A stretch of DNA of 64,000 nucleotides, taken from contig NZ_JAGGPF010000009.1 in assembly GCF_018613935.1 (NCBI RefSeq), forward strand, positions 186,001 to 250,000. The letters run 5' to 3'. The notes beneath the pieces were generated by a model, which saw only the letters and a list, made by a program, of their open reading frames with translations, had not been told where the DNA came from and ran no database searches. The translations under genes and the position numbers were made by a program. Origin of the DNA: Agromyces sp. ISL-38 (GTDB lineage: Bacteria; Actinomycetota; Actinomycetes; Actinomycetales; Microbacteriaceae). Of the stretch, positions 42,450-51,471 are shown one piece after another; positions within the stretch are counted from its first letter, which is position 1, and each line of letters begins with the position of its first letter.

Positions 42450-44849
42450 GTGCAGGGGCAGTCGCTGACCCCACGCGAAAGCGCGGTGCTCGCCGCCATC
42501 GAGCGGCGCCTGACCAACCCCGAGATCGCCGCGGAGTTGTTCATCTCCGTGCGCACCGTCGAGAGCCATATCGCGAGCCTGAAGCGCAAACTCGGCACCG
42601 AAACCCGCGCCGAGCTCATGGCCGCGGCGGGCGAACGGCGCGAGCGCGCGGCATCCGTCCGCTTGCCGCGCAATGCCTTCGTCGGACGAGACGCCGAGCT
42701 CGCGGCCATCGCCCACGTGCTCGACGAACACCGCTGGGTGACCATCGTGGGACCGGGCGGCGTCGGCAAGACCCGCCTCGCCCTCGAGTTCGCCAGCCGC
42801 AGCGAGCATGTGCCCGTGGTGGTCGAGCTCGAGCACGCCGAGCCGGCCGACGTCGTCGCTCGCATCGCTCGGGCACTCGACCTGGAGGCGGGACCGGGCA
42901 GGGATGCCGCCGCATCGGTCGAGGTGGCGCTCGCGTCGCATCCGTATCTGCTCGTGCTCGACAACGTCGACCGCGTCGGCCCCGCGGTCGACGAGGTGAT
43001 CGCCAGGGTGCAGGCGACCGCGACCGGGCTCCGTGTACTGACGACCTCGCGCACGCCGATCGGCGACGCCGCCGAAGCGGTGTTCACCCTCGCGCCGCTG
43101 CTGGCAGATGGACCGGATGCCGCGGCTGTCGCCATGTTCCTCGACCGGCTCGGTTCGGCCGGTCGCTCTGCGGCAGCGCCGATGCAGCTCTCGGTTGCGC
43201 CGCCGTCGCCCGCCGACCTCGGGCTCGCGGCCCGAGTGTGCTCCCGGCTCGACGGACTCCCCCTTGCGCTGGAGCTCGCCGCCGCGGTCGCCCGCCACCT
43301 CTCGCTCGAGGAGCTCGCCGCGCGACTCGACCGTGACTTCGCGACGCTCGATCGGGCCGTGCCGGAGGGCCGTCATCGCACCCTCGAGACAGCGTTCGAT
43401 TGGACGTGGGACCTCCTCACCGATGAGGAACGCGACGTGCTCTGCAGACTCGCCGCCCTGCCGCGCACCTTCGACGTCGACCTCGCCGTCGCGGTCACCC
43501 ACCCGGGCGCTGAGGGCGTGGTGTTGCGCTTGCTCGACCATTCGCTCATCGTGCCGGTCGGCGGGCGGCCGCGACGGTTCCGGCTGCTCGCGGTGATGCG
43601 CGAGTTCGTGCGGGCGCGCACCGATGCGGCCGTCGTGCGCGAGGTGCTCGAGCAGCATGCGACCTATCACTCGATGGTCGCCGCGGAGTTCGTCCGCCAC
43701 GCGCGCACCGATGACAGCGCCGAGGCGATGCGAACGTCGGAGCGGCTCTGCCCTGAGTTGAACGCCGCCGTGCGGTGGACGCTCGCAGCGGGGCATCCTC
43801 TCGCCGCATCACTCGCCGCCTCGCTCGCCGTGGGCGTCGAGCAGTACGGATCGGATGTCGACAGCGTGCGCACGCTCGCCATGGCGGCGCGCGACGAGCG
43901 GGTGCTCGCATCGGCGTCGACGCAGCAACTGCTCGAAGTCGGCACCGGGCTCGCGTTCCTCGACGTGCACCTCGTCGACGAGCTCGCCGAGCGCGCACTC
44001 GCCATCGCAGGCGATCCGCAGTCCCGCCTCGCGGCCACCCATCTCGCCGGGCTCGCCGACGCCTACCTCGACAGGCTCCCCGATGCGCTCGCGCACCTGG
44101 ATACGGCCGAGCGACTGGCGATCGAACTCGGGGACGAGTGGCAGCTCGCCGCGGTGCGCCAGATGCGGGGCGTCGCGTTCCGCCACGCCTCGCCCCCGGA
44201 TTCGGCGGGCGCCATCGCCGCGTTCGAGTCGGCGATGCGCGGCTACGCCCTCACGGGCGACGCGATGCACGCGAACAACGCGCGCTTCATGATGGCGCAC
44301 GCCGCGGCCGCCGACGGGCTCGAGCCCGAGCGGGCGGCGGTATGGGCGGCCGAGTGCGCCGCGTACGCCAGCTCCACCGGCAATGCGCACGAGCTCGCGC
44401 ACGCGCATCTCGTGCAGGCGATGCTGCGAACGGATGCCGCCACGGCCGCGGTATTCGCCTCGCCGTCGCCTGCGTCAGCCGGCCACCACGATCTCGACGA
44501 CCTCGACGAGCTCGTCGCGACCTTCCGCGGGTTCGGCGACCTCCGCTGCGTCACGCGCAGCCTGCTCCTCCGCGCGCGTCTCGCCGACCTCGACGCCCGC
44601 GTCCCATTCCTCGAGGAGGCCCTTGCGGCGGCGGACGCCGCTGCCGATCGAGCCAATCAGACCACGGTGCTCGCTCGCCTCGTCGACACGCACTGGGCGC
44701 GGGGCGACCGCATCGCCACCCTCGCCGCGTTCGATCGGCTCGGTGCGGTGGCGGGCGCCGCTGCGGCATCCGCCGCGTGCCCGCCGGAGCTGACGGACGA
44801 GCTGACCCGCGGGGCCCACGACCGGGTCGAGCACGTCATCGCACCGTAG
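42450..44849 (+). CDS. LuxR-HTH/STAND ATPase regulator with N-terminal DNA-binding domain
   Basis: In this 799-residue protein (GTG start), residues 5-60 form a LuxR helix-turn-helix (LTPRESAVLAAIERRLTN, FISVRTVESHIASLKRKLG). A NB-ARC-like ATPase follows with Walker A GPGGVGKT (101-108) and Walker B YLLVLDNVDR (around 167-176). The C-terminal half consists of helical TPR-like repeats. Classical LAL/MalT regulators have the HTH at the C-terminus, so this order is reversed. It probably binds a ligand in the repeat region and acts as an ATP-gated transcription factor. Adjacency to the TCS implies joint expression. Confidence 0.88.
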   Translation: MQGQSLTPRESAVLAAIERRLTNPEIAAELFISVRTVESHIASLKRKLGTETRAELMAAAGERRERAASVRLPRNAFVGRDAELAAIAHVLDEHRWVTIVGPGGVGKTRLALEFASRSEHVPVVVELEHAEPADVVARIARALDLEAGPGRDAAASVEVALASHPYLLVLDNVDRVGPAVDEVIARVQATATGLRVLTTSRTPIGDAAEAVFTLAPLLADGPDAAAVAMFLDRLGSAGRSAAAPMQLSVAPPSPADLGLAARVCSRLDGLPLALELAAAVARHLSLEELAARLDRDFATLDRAVPEGRHRTLETAFDWTWDLLTDEERDVLCRLAALPRTFDVDLAVAVTHPGAEGVVLRLLDHSLIVPVGGRPRRFRLLAVMREFVRARTDAAVVREVLEQHATYHSMVAAEFVRHARTDDSAEAMRTSERLCPELNAAVRWTLAAGHPLAASLAASLAVGVEQYGSDVDSVRTLAMAARDERVLASASTQQLLEVGTGLAFLDVHLVDELAERALAIAGDPQSRLAATHLAGLADAYLDRLPDALAHLDTAERLAIELGDEWQLAAVRQMRGVAFRHASPPDSAGAIAAFESAMRGYALTGDAMHANNARFMMAHAAAADGLEPERAAVWAAECAAYASSTGNAHELAHAHLVQAMLRTDAATAAVFASPSPASAGHHDLDDLDELVATFRGFGDLRCVTRSLLLRARLADLDARVPFLEEALAAADAAADRANQTTVLARLVDTHWARGDRIATLAAFDRLGAVAGAAAASAACPPELTDELTRGAHDRVEHVIAP

Positions 44850-44863
44850 CAAGCGGCGACGCG

Positions 44864-45799
44864 CTACGGAACGAGGTGCCCTGCGGCGCGGAAGAGCTCG
44901 TACCACTCCGCCCGGGTCAGGGGGATGTCGGAGCCCTGCGCCGCGTCGGCGACGCGCTCGGGGCTCGTCGTGCCGAGCACCACCTGCATGTTCGCCGGGT
45001 GCCGCGTGATCCACGCGGTCGCGATGGCGATCGGCGGCACGTCGTAGGCGGCGGCGAGCCGGTCGATCACGACGTTGAGCTCGAGGTACTCGGGCGAGTC
45101 GAGGAAGACGCCCGTGAAGAATCCCGCCTGGAACGGCGACCAGGCCTGCACCGTGATGTCGTTGAGGCGGCAGTAGTCGACGATTCCGCCGCCGTCGAGC
45201 GAGATCGACTGGCTCTCGGCGAGCATGTTCGCCGCCGCACCCTGGGCGATGATCGGCGCGTGCGTCATCGACAGCTGCAGCTGGTTGGCGACGATCGGCT
45301 GGCGCACGTACTTCTTCAGCAGGTCGATCTGCCGCGGCGTGTGGTTCGAGACGCCGAAGGCACGCACCTTGCCGGCGGCCTCGAGCTCGTCGAACGCCTT
45401 GGCGACCTCCTCGGGCTCGACGAGCGCGTCGGGGCGGTGCAGCAGCAGGATGTCGATGTAGTCGGTGTCGAGCGCGGCGAGCGATCCCTCGACCGACTCG
45501 ATGATGTGCTCATACGAGAAGTCGAAGTAGGGGCCGTCCCTGACGATGCCCGCCTTCGTCTGGATCGTGAGCTCCGCGCGCTCGGAAGGGCTGAGCTTCA
45601 TCGCCTCGGCGAAGCGGCGTTCGCAGCCGTGCAGGTCGTTGCCGTAGACGTCGGCGTGGTCGAAGAAGTCGATGCCCGCGTCACGTGCAGTGCGCACGAG
45701 CTCGCGGACCTCGTCGTCGGTCTTGTCGGGGATGCGCATGAGGCCGAGCACGACGTTCGGGACGACGATCTCGGTGCCGGGCAGGGTGAAGGTCTTCAT
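44864..45799 (-). CDS. aldo/keto reductase
   Basis: The 311-residue NAD(P)H-dependent oxidoreductase has the tetrad Asp and Tyr in FFDHADVYGND, Lys in TIQTKAGI and His in LLLHRPDAL. The C-terminal VVLGTTSPERV binds the cofactor phosphate. It resembles the YdhF-like AKR group. Two starts are possible because the Shine-Dalgarno-ATG unit is tandemly duplicated: 45799 (chosen) and 45820, seven codons longer. It follows the second AKR on the same strand, so the two form an operon, divergent from LysR. Confidence 0.9.
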   Translation of the reverse strand: MKTFTLPGTEIVVPNVVLGLMRIPDKTDDEVRELVRTARDAGIDFFDHADVYGNDLHGCERRFAEAMKLSPSERAELTIQTKAGIVRDGPYFDFSYEHIIESVEGSLAALDTDYIDILLLHRPDALVEPEEVAKAFDELEAAGKVRAFGVSNHTPRQIDLLKKYVRQPIVANQLQLSMTHAPIIAQGAAANMLAESQSISLDGGGIVDYCRLNDITVQAWSPFQAGFFTGVFLDSPEYLELNVVIDRLAAAYDVPPIAIATAWITRHPANMQVVLGTTSPERVADAAQGSDIPLTRAEWYELFRAAGHLVP

Positions 45800-45831
45800 G
45801 GTATTCCTCAAGGTCTTCATGGTGCTCCTCA
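45790..45831. repeat. tandem duplication of a start region
   Basis: Two adjacent 21-bp units (45790-45810 and 45811-45831) differ at two positions. Read on the minus strand each contains TGAGGA, a spacer and ATGAAGACCT, so each is a complete ribosome-binding site plus start codon in the same frame. The repeat seems recent because the copies are nearly identical. Confidence 0.85.
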
Positions 45832-45843
45832 GGTATCGCGTGG

Positions 45844-46716
45844 TCAGGCCGCCCGCGAGAGCGGGGAGAGCTCAGCGAGCTCGTCGTCGGTCAAGGCGAG
45901 CTCGGCGGCCCGCACGGAGTCCTGGATGCTCTCGGGTCGGGACGAACCGGGGATCGGGATGACCACTGGTGCGAGTGCGAGCTCCCACGCGAGGGCCACC
46001 TGCTGCGGGCTGACGCCGTGGGCGTCGGCGACATCCTGGAATGCCGCGTGGTCCTGGCCGACGTCACCGGCGCGACGGATGCCGCCGAGCGGCGACCACG
46101 GCAGGAACGCGATGCTCAGCGCGGCGCAGTGCTCCAGCTCGCCGAGGCTCGAGCCGAACGCTGGCGAGAACTGGTTCTGCACGGAGACGAGGCGCCCGCC
46201 GAGGATCTCGTTCGCCTCGTCGATCTGGGCGACATTCGCGTTGGAGATTCCGGCCATCTCGATGATGCCCTCGTCGAGCAGGTCTCGGATGGCGCCGATC
46301 GAGTCGGCGTACGGCACCGTCGGATCGGGGCGGTGGAACTGGTAGAGCCCGATGGCGTCGACGCCGAGGCGTCGCGCCGAGGCCTTCACGGCTTCCTTCA
46401 GGTAGTCGGGGTGCCCGTTCTGCGTCCAGCTGCCGTCGCCTGGGCGGAGGTGTCCGCCCTTCGTGGCCACGAGCACCGCGGAGGTGTCACCGGCGTACGA
46501 ACGCAGGGCACGGGCGATGAGCTCCTCGTTGTGGCCGACGTCGTCGGCATGCAGGTGGTAGGCGTCAGCGGTGTCGATGAGCGTGACGCCGGCGTCGAGC
46601 GCCGCGTGAATGGTCGCGATCGACCTGGCCTCGTCGGGGCGTCCCTCGATCGACATGGGCATGCCGCCGAGTCCGATCGCACTGACCGAACGGGTTCCGA
46701 TGGTTCGTTGCTGCAC
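45844..46716 (-). CDS. aldo/keto reductase
   Basis: The 290-residue protein starts at GTG (VQQRTIGTRSVSAIGLGG) behind AGGAAAGG. Tetrad residues are Asp and Tyr (LIDTADAYHLH), Lys (VATKGGHL) and His (YQFHRPD), with the cofactor site IPIPGSSRPESI. It resembles the YdhF/YajO-like AKR branch; sequence differs clearly from its downstream partner. It is the first gene of a two-gene operon whose promoter is shared with the divergent LysR gene. Confidence 0.9.
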   Translation of the reverse strand: MQQRTIGTRSVSAIGLGGMPMSIEGRPDEARSIATIHAALDAGVTLIDTADAYHLHADDVGHNEELIARALRSYAGDTSAVLVATKGGHLRPGDGSWTQNGHPDYLKEAVKASARRLGVDAIGLYQFHRPDPTVPYADSIGAIRDLLDEGIIEMAGISNANVAQIDEANEILGGRLVSVQNQFSPAFGSSLGELEHCAALSIAFLPWSPLGGIRRAGDVGQDHAAFQDVADAHGVSPQQVALAWELALAPVVIPIPGSSRPESIQDSVRAAELALTDDELAELSPLSRAA

Positions 46717-46784
46717 GGATGAGCCTTTCCTGTCGTGTGGGTTGCGTTTCACCCTAGGCAGCCGCAAGCTAGAAGTCCAACAAC

Positions 46785-46798
46785 TACCAGTGATGGTA
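46785..46798. promoter_or_regulatory. candidate LysR binding site
   Basis: TACCA-GTGA-TGGTA, a perfect inverted repeat with a 4-bp centre, lies 21 bp before the LysR start and 69 bp before the first reductase start. This position, near an autoregulated LysR promoter, is typical of an LTTR site. Confidence 0.55.
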
Positions 46799-46818
46799 TT
46801 CAGAACCCGGAGTGATCA

Positions 46819-47742
46819 ATGGATCTGCGCCAGATGGAGTACCTCGTCGCCCTCGCCGACGAGCAGCAGTTCACCCGGGCGGCCGCGGTGTGCAACGTCT
46901 CGCAGTCGGGCCTCTCCGCCGCGATCCGCAGCCTCGAAGACGAGCTCGGCACCACGCTGTTCGCGCGCACGACTCGACGAGTCGAGCCGACGGATGCCGG
47001 ACTGGCGCTGCTCCCCTTCGCGCGCGCCATGCTCGCCCAGGCCACGGCCGGCCGTGATGCCGTCGTGCGCGCGACTCGCGAACTCTCGGGCGCACTGCGC
47101 GTGGGCGCCGAGCAGTGTCTCGGCATCGTCGACGTGCCCTCGCTGCTCGAGCGATTCCGCCGCCGCTACCCGCTCGTCGACATCCACTTCACGCAGGCCG
47201 GCTCGCACGACCTCGTCGCACAGGTGCGCGACGGCGAGCTCGACGTCGCCTTCGTCGCCACCACCGATCACCTCACCCGCGTGTCGAGCACGGAGCTCGG
47301 CCGGTGGCCGGTCGTGCTGTTGTGCCCTCCGGAGCATCCGCTCGCCGCTTCGACGCGCGTGGACTGGACCGACCTGCGCGACCTCGACTTCATCGACTTC
47401 CAGGAGTCGTGGGCGGTGCGCTCGCTCAACGAGGCGTCGTGCGCTGCACAGGGCGTGGGTCGGCGAGTGCGCTGCACGGTCAACGACGTGCACACGCTGC
47501 TCGACCTGATCCACCGCGGACTCGGCGTCGCGCTCGTGCCGCAGCACGTCGCGGCGAAGCCGCAAGCGGCCGGGCTCGTCTCGGTGCAGCTTCCGCAGAG
47601 CTCGACGCCGCAGTGGGTCGTGTCGGCCATCACGGGCAGCCCGGTCGCGGCATCCGCTCCGCTCCTGCTCGAGATCCTCGACGCTGAGCTGCGCCGGTCG
47701 GTGGTCGAGGCAGACCCCCGGCAGCTGCAGCCGTCGACGTAG
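46819..47742 (+). CDS. LysR family transcriptional regulator
   Basis: The 307-residue protein has an N-terminal helix-turn-helix (MDLRQMEYLVALADEQQF, FTRAAAVCNVSQSGLSAAIRSLE up to about 42) and a substrate-binding-fold effector domain. It should activate or repress the divergent aldo/keto reductase operon, with TACCA-N4-TGGTA as the probable site. The effector is unknown; a small carbonyl compound is plausible from the reductases. Confidence 0.92.
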   Translation: MDLRQMEYLVALADEQQFTRAAAVCNVSQSGLSAAIRSLEDELGTTLFARTTRRVEPTDAGLALLPFARAMLAQATAGRDAVVRATRELSGALRVGAEQCLGIVDVPSLLERFRRRYPLVDIHFTQAGSHDLVAQVRDGELDVAFVATTDHLTRVSSTELGRWPVVLLCPPEHPLAASTRVDWTDLRDLDFIDFQESWAVRSLNEASCAAQGVGRRVRCTVNDVHTLLDLIHRGLGVALVPQHVAAKPQAAGLVSVQLPQSSTPQWVVSAITGSPVAASAPLLLEILDAELRRSVVEADPRQLQPST

Positions 47743-47793
47743 TCCTGCGACCCGCTCACTCTCCCTCGAACCGCGGTTCCGTTTCGGACTCTT

Positions 47794-47808
47794 TATCGAT
47801 ACAGTCAG
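47794..47808. promoter_or_regulatory. LacI-type operator 1 (arabinofuranosidase promoter)
   Basis: TATCGATA (47794-47801), a palindrome with a central CG as is usual for LacI-family operators, starts the word ATCGATACAG-TC-AG (47795-47808). It lies 35 bp before the arabinofuranosidase start. The same word, with only the NN pair changed, occurs in front of two other operon parts. Confidence 0.7.
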
Positions 47809-47842
47809 GTGTTCAACTGAGGCTTCAAAGGAGAGACCCGCT

Positions 47843-49372
47843 GTGACCGACCCACTCACCGCCCGTGCCGTCATCGATCTCGACGTGCCCGGACCCCAGA
47901 TCAGTCGCCATCTGTACGGCCACTTCGCTGAGCACCTCGGCCGCTGCATCTACGGCGGCTTCTACGTCGGCGAGGACTCGCCGATCCCGAACGAGGGCGG
48001 CATCCGTTCCGACGTCGTGGAGGCGCTGCGACGCATCGACATCCCGAACCTGCGGTGGCCGGGCGGATGCTTCGCCGACGAGTACCACTGGCGCGACGGC
48101 ATCGGCCCGAAAGCCGATCGCCCGCGCATGGTCAACACGAACTGGGGCGGCATCGAGGAGAACAACCACTTCGGCACGCACGAGTTCATGGCGCTCTGCG
48201 AGCTGCTCGGCGCCGACGCCTACGTGAACGGCAACGTCGGCAGCGGCACCGTGCAGGAGATGAGCGAGTGGGTGGAGTACCTCACTCGCGCCGGCGACAG
48301 CCCCATGGCGCGGCTGCGGCGCGAGAACGGCCGGGACGAGCCGTGGAAGGTGCCGTTCTGGGGCATCGGCAATGAGGCGTGGGGCTGCGGCGGCAGCATG
48401 ACCGCCGAGCACTATGCCAACGAGGCGCGCCGCTACGCGACCTTCTGCCGCGACCACGGCGGCAACACGCTCTACCGCATTGCCGCGGGGGCGTCCGACG
48501 ACGACGTCAAGTGGACGAAGACCCTGATGGAGTCGTTGAACTGCCTCGGCTGTCAGAAGGAGCCCACGAACATCTTCCAGGCGATCTCGTTCCACTACTA
48601 CACGGTCGACGTGTGGGCGGAGAAGGGCAGCGCGACGGCCTTCACGACCGAGGAGTACTACGCGACCATGGGCAAGGCGCAAGACGTCGAGCGCGTGCTC
48701 GAGGCGCACGCGACCGTCATGGACGCCTACGACCCCGGCAAGAAGGTCGGGCTCGTGCTCGACGAGTGGGGCACGTGGTGGGACGTCGAGCCGGGCACGA
48801 ATCCCGGGTTCCTCCACCAGCAGAGCACCATACGCGACGCCCTGGTGGCATCCGTGCACTTCGACGTGTTCCACCGGCACGCCGACCGGCTCGTCATGGC
48901 GAACATCGCGCAGACCGTCAACGTGCTGCAGGCGATGCTGCTGACGGATGAGGCGACGGGCGCGCTCGTGCTGACCCCGACGTATCACGTCTTCGAGATG
49001 AACCGTGGGCACCACGACGCGACGTCGCTCGCGGTGCACGTCGTCGAACGGCCCGAGACCCGCACCGAGGCCGGCCGGCCCCTCGACGTGCTCTCGGCGT
49101 CGGCGAGCACGCGCGACGACACGGCGCTCGTCTCGCTGAGCAACCTCGATGCGGAGCGGCCGCTCGAGGTCGTGCTCGACCTGCGGGGTCGCGCCGTCAC
49201 GGCTCACGCCGGGCGGGTGCTGACCGGGGCGCAGCTCCAGTCGCACAACACGGCATCCGAACCCGAGGCCGTCGCGCCGACGGAGCTCACCGCGATCGAG
49301 GCCGACGACCGCGGGCTGCGGGTCACGCTCCCGCCGCACTCCTTCGCAACCGTCTCGCTCACCCTCGGATGA
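47843..49372 (+). CDS. abfA: alpha-L-arabinofuranosidase, GH51
   Basis: The 509-residue intracellular enzyme, normal length for GH51, starts at GTG with AAAGGAGAG upstream. Catalytic acid/base Glu178 lies in FWGIGNEAWGCGG and nucleophile Glu308 in VLDEWGTWW. The WPGGCFADEYHW (72-83) stretch is strongly conserved. No signal peptide is present, so it trims arabinose from imported arabino-oligosaccharides. It heads the regulon with LacI, two permeases and a binding protein. Confidence 0.95.
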   Translation: MTDPLTARAVIDLDVPGPQISRHLYGHFAEHLGRCIYGGFYVGEDSPIPNEGGIRSDVVEALRRIDIPNLRWPGGCFADEYHWRDGIGPKADRPRMVNTNWGGIEENNHFGTHEFMALCELLGADAYVNGNVGSGTVQEMSEWVEYLTRAGDSPMARLRRENGRDEPWKVPFWGIGNEAWGCGGSMTAEHYANEARRYATFCRDHGGNTLYRIAAGASDDDVKWTKTLMESLNCLGCQKEPTNIFQAISFHYYTVDVWAEKGSATAFTTEEYYATMGKAQDVERVLEAHATVMDAYDPGKKVGLVLDEWGTWWDVEPGTNPGFLHQQSTIRDALVASVHFDVFHRHADRLVMANIAQTVNVLQAMLLTDEATGALVLTPTYHVFEMNRGHHDATSLAVHVVERPETRTEAGRPLDVLSASASTRDDTALVSLSNLDAERPLEVVLDLRGRAVTAHAGRVLTGAQLQSHNTASEPEAVAPTELTAIEADDRGLRVTLPPHSFATVSLTLG

Positions 49373-49392
49373 GTCGGCGATAGAGTTCCGCC

Positions 49393-50394
49393 ATGGTCAC
49401 GATGCAGGATGTCGCGAAAGCCGCGGGCGTCTCGACGATGACCGTGTCGAACGTGCTGAACCACTATCCGCACGTGCGCGACGAGACACGCGACCGCGTG
49501 CTCCGTGCGATCGACGACCTCGGGTACCGCGTGAACGTCGCGGCCCGGAACCTCCGGGCCGGGCGAACGAACACGATCGGATTCGCGGTGCCCGAGGTCG
49601 ACCGGCCGTACTTCGGCCAACTCGCCTCTCGCATCATCGCGAGAGCCTCGGCGGCGGGATACCGCGTGGTCATCGAGCAGACGGGCGCCGATCGCGAGAA
49701 CGAGCTCAGCGCGATCGTGTCGTCGCGCAACCGGATGTACGACGCCCTCATCCTCTCGGCGGTCGGACTGGGCACCGCCGACCGGGAGCTGCTGCGAGTG
49801 GACTTCCCCATGGTGATCCTCGGCGAGACGGTGTTCGAGGGCCCGGTCGACCACATCGCCCTCCCGAATGTCGAGGGCACGTTCGCGGCGACGCGGCATC
49901 TCATCGCGCGGGGCAGCCGGCGCATCGCCATCGTCGAGGGCAACGACTCGCTGCCCCCGAACGTGAGCAGCCTTCGCCACGGCGGCTACATCCGGGCTCT
50001 CCGGGAGTCCGGGGTCGAGTTCGATCCCGCGCTCTCGATCGGGATACCCGAGCTCACGCTCGCCGGCGGCCGGAGCGCAGCTGAGCGGCTCGTCGATTCC
50101 GGCACCGCGTTCGACGGCATCGTCTGCATCACCGATACGGTAGCGCTCGGCGTCATGCGCGGGCTCGCCGACCGTGGGGTGCGGGTGCCCGAAGACGTGC
50201 GCGTGATCGGCTTCGACGCGATCGAGGAGGGCGAGTACAGCATCCCCCGGCTCTCGACCGTCGATCCCGACCACGACGAGGTCGCCGCCCTCGCGGTCGA
50301 TCTCGTGTTGCGGCGCATCGCGGGCGACACCGAGTGGCAGCCGCGCGAGTTCGTGAGCTCGTTCCGCGTCGTCGCGCGAGAGTCCACGGCCTGA
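49393..50394 (+). CDS. LacI family transcriptional repressor
   Basis: The 333-residue protein begins MVTMQDVAKAAGVSTMTVSNVLNHYPHV, a classic LacI helix-turn-helix with hinge helix AARNLRAGRTNTIG. The C-terminal periplasmic-binding-fold effector domain is complete. It is 20 bp downstream of abfA and precedes the importer genes. Three operator-like sites in the flanking promoters make it the likely arabinose (or arabinobiose) repressor, autogenously positioned. Confidence 0.92.
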   Translation: MVTMQDVAKAAGVSTMTVSNVLNHYPHVRDETRDRVLRAIDDLGYRVNVAARNLRAGRTNTIGFAVPEVDRPYFGQLASRIIARASAAGYRVVIEQTGADRENELSAIVSSRNRMYDALILSAVGLGTADRELLRVDFPMVILGETVFEGPVDHIALPNVEGTFAATRHLIARGSRRIAIVEGNDSLPPNVSSLRHGGYIRALRESGVEFDPALSIGIPELTLAGGRSAAERLVDSGTAFDGIVCITDTVALGVMRGLADRGVRVPEDVRVIGFDAIEEGEYSIPRLSTVDPDHDEVAALAVDLVLRRIAGDTEWQPREFVSSFRVVARESTA

Positions 50395-50438
50395 GCATGC
50401 CGCTCCCCCATTCGTCACCCTCGCTCTTGTCGCGTCTA

Positions 50439-50453
50439 TATCGATACAGGTAG
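50439..50453. promoter_or_regulatory. LacI-type operator 2 (permease promoter)
   Basis: TATCGATA (50439-50446) extends to ATCGATACAG-GT-AG (50440-50453). It lies 37 bp before the first permease start, in the gap after lacI. Twelve of the fourteen bases are shared with sites 1 and 3; only the NN pair differs. Confidence 0.7.
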
Positions 50454-50490
50454 AGTGCGGACCACGATTCCGCCGATCGAAGGAGATCAG

Positions 50491-51471
50491 GTGACCCTCA
50501 TCGACGAGCGTCCGACGGAGACCGCTGCCATCACGACGCGCACCCGCGCCGCACGGTGGTGGACCTCCCCCATGTCGACCAACGGCCCCACGTTTCAAGC
50601 GGATCGCCTCAAGATCGGCCTGTTCCTCGTGCCGATGCTCGTCGTCTTCGTGGCGCTCTTCCTGATCCCCCTCGTGCAGTCGATCTGGTGGAGCTTCACC
50701 GACTTCAACGGGTACAGCACCGACGCCGCGTTCGTGGGCCTCCGCAATTACGAGAACGTGTTCACCGACCCGTCGATGCTCGCCGGGCTCGGGTTCACGC
50801 TGATGTTCACACTGGCGACGACGGTGCTCATCACCGCCCTCGCCATCCCGCTCGCGGTCACCCTCGACCGCGCGTTCATCGGGCGCAACTTCGTGCGCGC
50901 GATCTACTTCTTCCCGGCGATCCCCTCGGTCGCCATTCTCGGCCTCGTGTGGGGATTCATCCTCAACCCGCTGGGCTCCGGAGCGCTCAACTCGCTGCTC
51001 CAGTCGGTCGTCGGCATCGGGCCGGTGCCGTGGCTCTCGAACAGCACGCTCGCCCAGCTCAGCGTGATCGCCGTCGGCGTGTGGACGAGCACCGGATGGC
51101 ACGCCATCCTCTACCTCGCCTACCTGCAGTCGATCCCCGACGACTACTACGAGGTCGCGCGCATCGACGGGGCATCCGCGTTCCAGCGATTCCGCTACAT
51201 CACCCTGCCGCTGCTGATGCCGGCGATGACCGTGAGCTGGCTACTGCTCATGACGGGAGGCCTGAAGGTGTACGACCTGCCGATCACGCTGACGAGGGGC
51301 GGGCCGGGGTTCTCGACCTTCACGATCACGCAGACGATCATCCAGAACGGCGTCTCCCAGGCGAAGTACGGGCAGGCCTCCGCCCTCGCGGTCATCTTCA
51401 TGCTCGCGGTCGGTGCGATCGTCGCGGCGCAGCTCATCGTCTCTCGCCGACTCGAAGGGCGGCTCTCATGA
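50491..51471 (+). CDS. carbohydrate ABC transporter permease (CUT1, first subunit)
   Basis: The 326-residue permease starts at GTG behind AGGAG and has a 45-residue polar N-terminus then six helices (IGLFLVPMLVVFVALFLIPL first). The EAA loop YYEVARIDGASAFQRFRYITLP (about 212-233) contacts the ATPase. It is MalF/AraP-like. It is coupled by ATGA to the second permease. No ATPase gene lies in the locus; CUT1 systems often share a MsiK-type ATPase encoded elsewhere. Confidence 0.92.
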   Translation: MTLIDERPTETAAITTRTRAARWWTSPMSTNGPTFQADRLKIGLFLVPMLVVFVALFLIPLVQSIWWSFTDFNGYSTDAAFVGLRNYENVFTDPSMLAGLGFTLMFTLATTVLITALAIPLAVTLDRAFIGRNFVRAIYFFPAIPSVAILGLVWGFILNPLGSGALNSLLQSVVGIGPVPWLSNSTLAQLSVIAVGVWTSTGWHAILYLAYLQSIPDDYYEVARIDGASAFQRFRYITLPLLMPAMTVSWLLLMTGGLKVYDLPITLTRGGPGFSTFTITQTIIQNGVSQAKYGQASALAVIFMLAVGAIVAAQLIVSRRLEGRLS

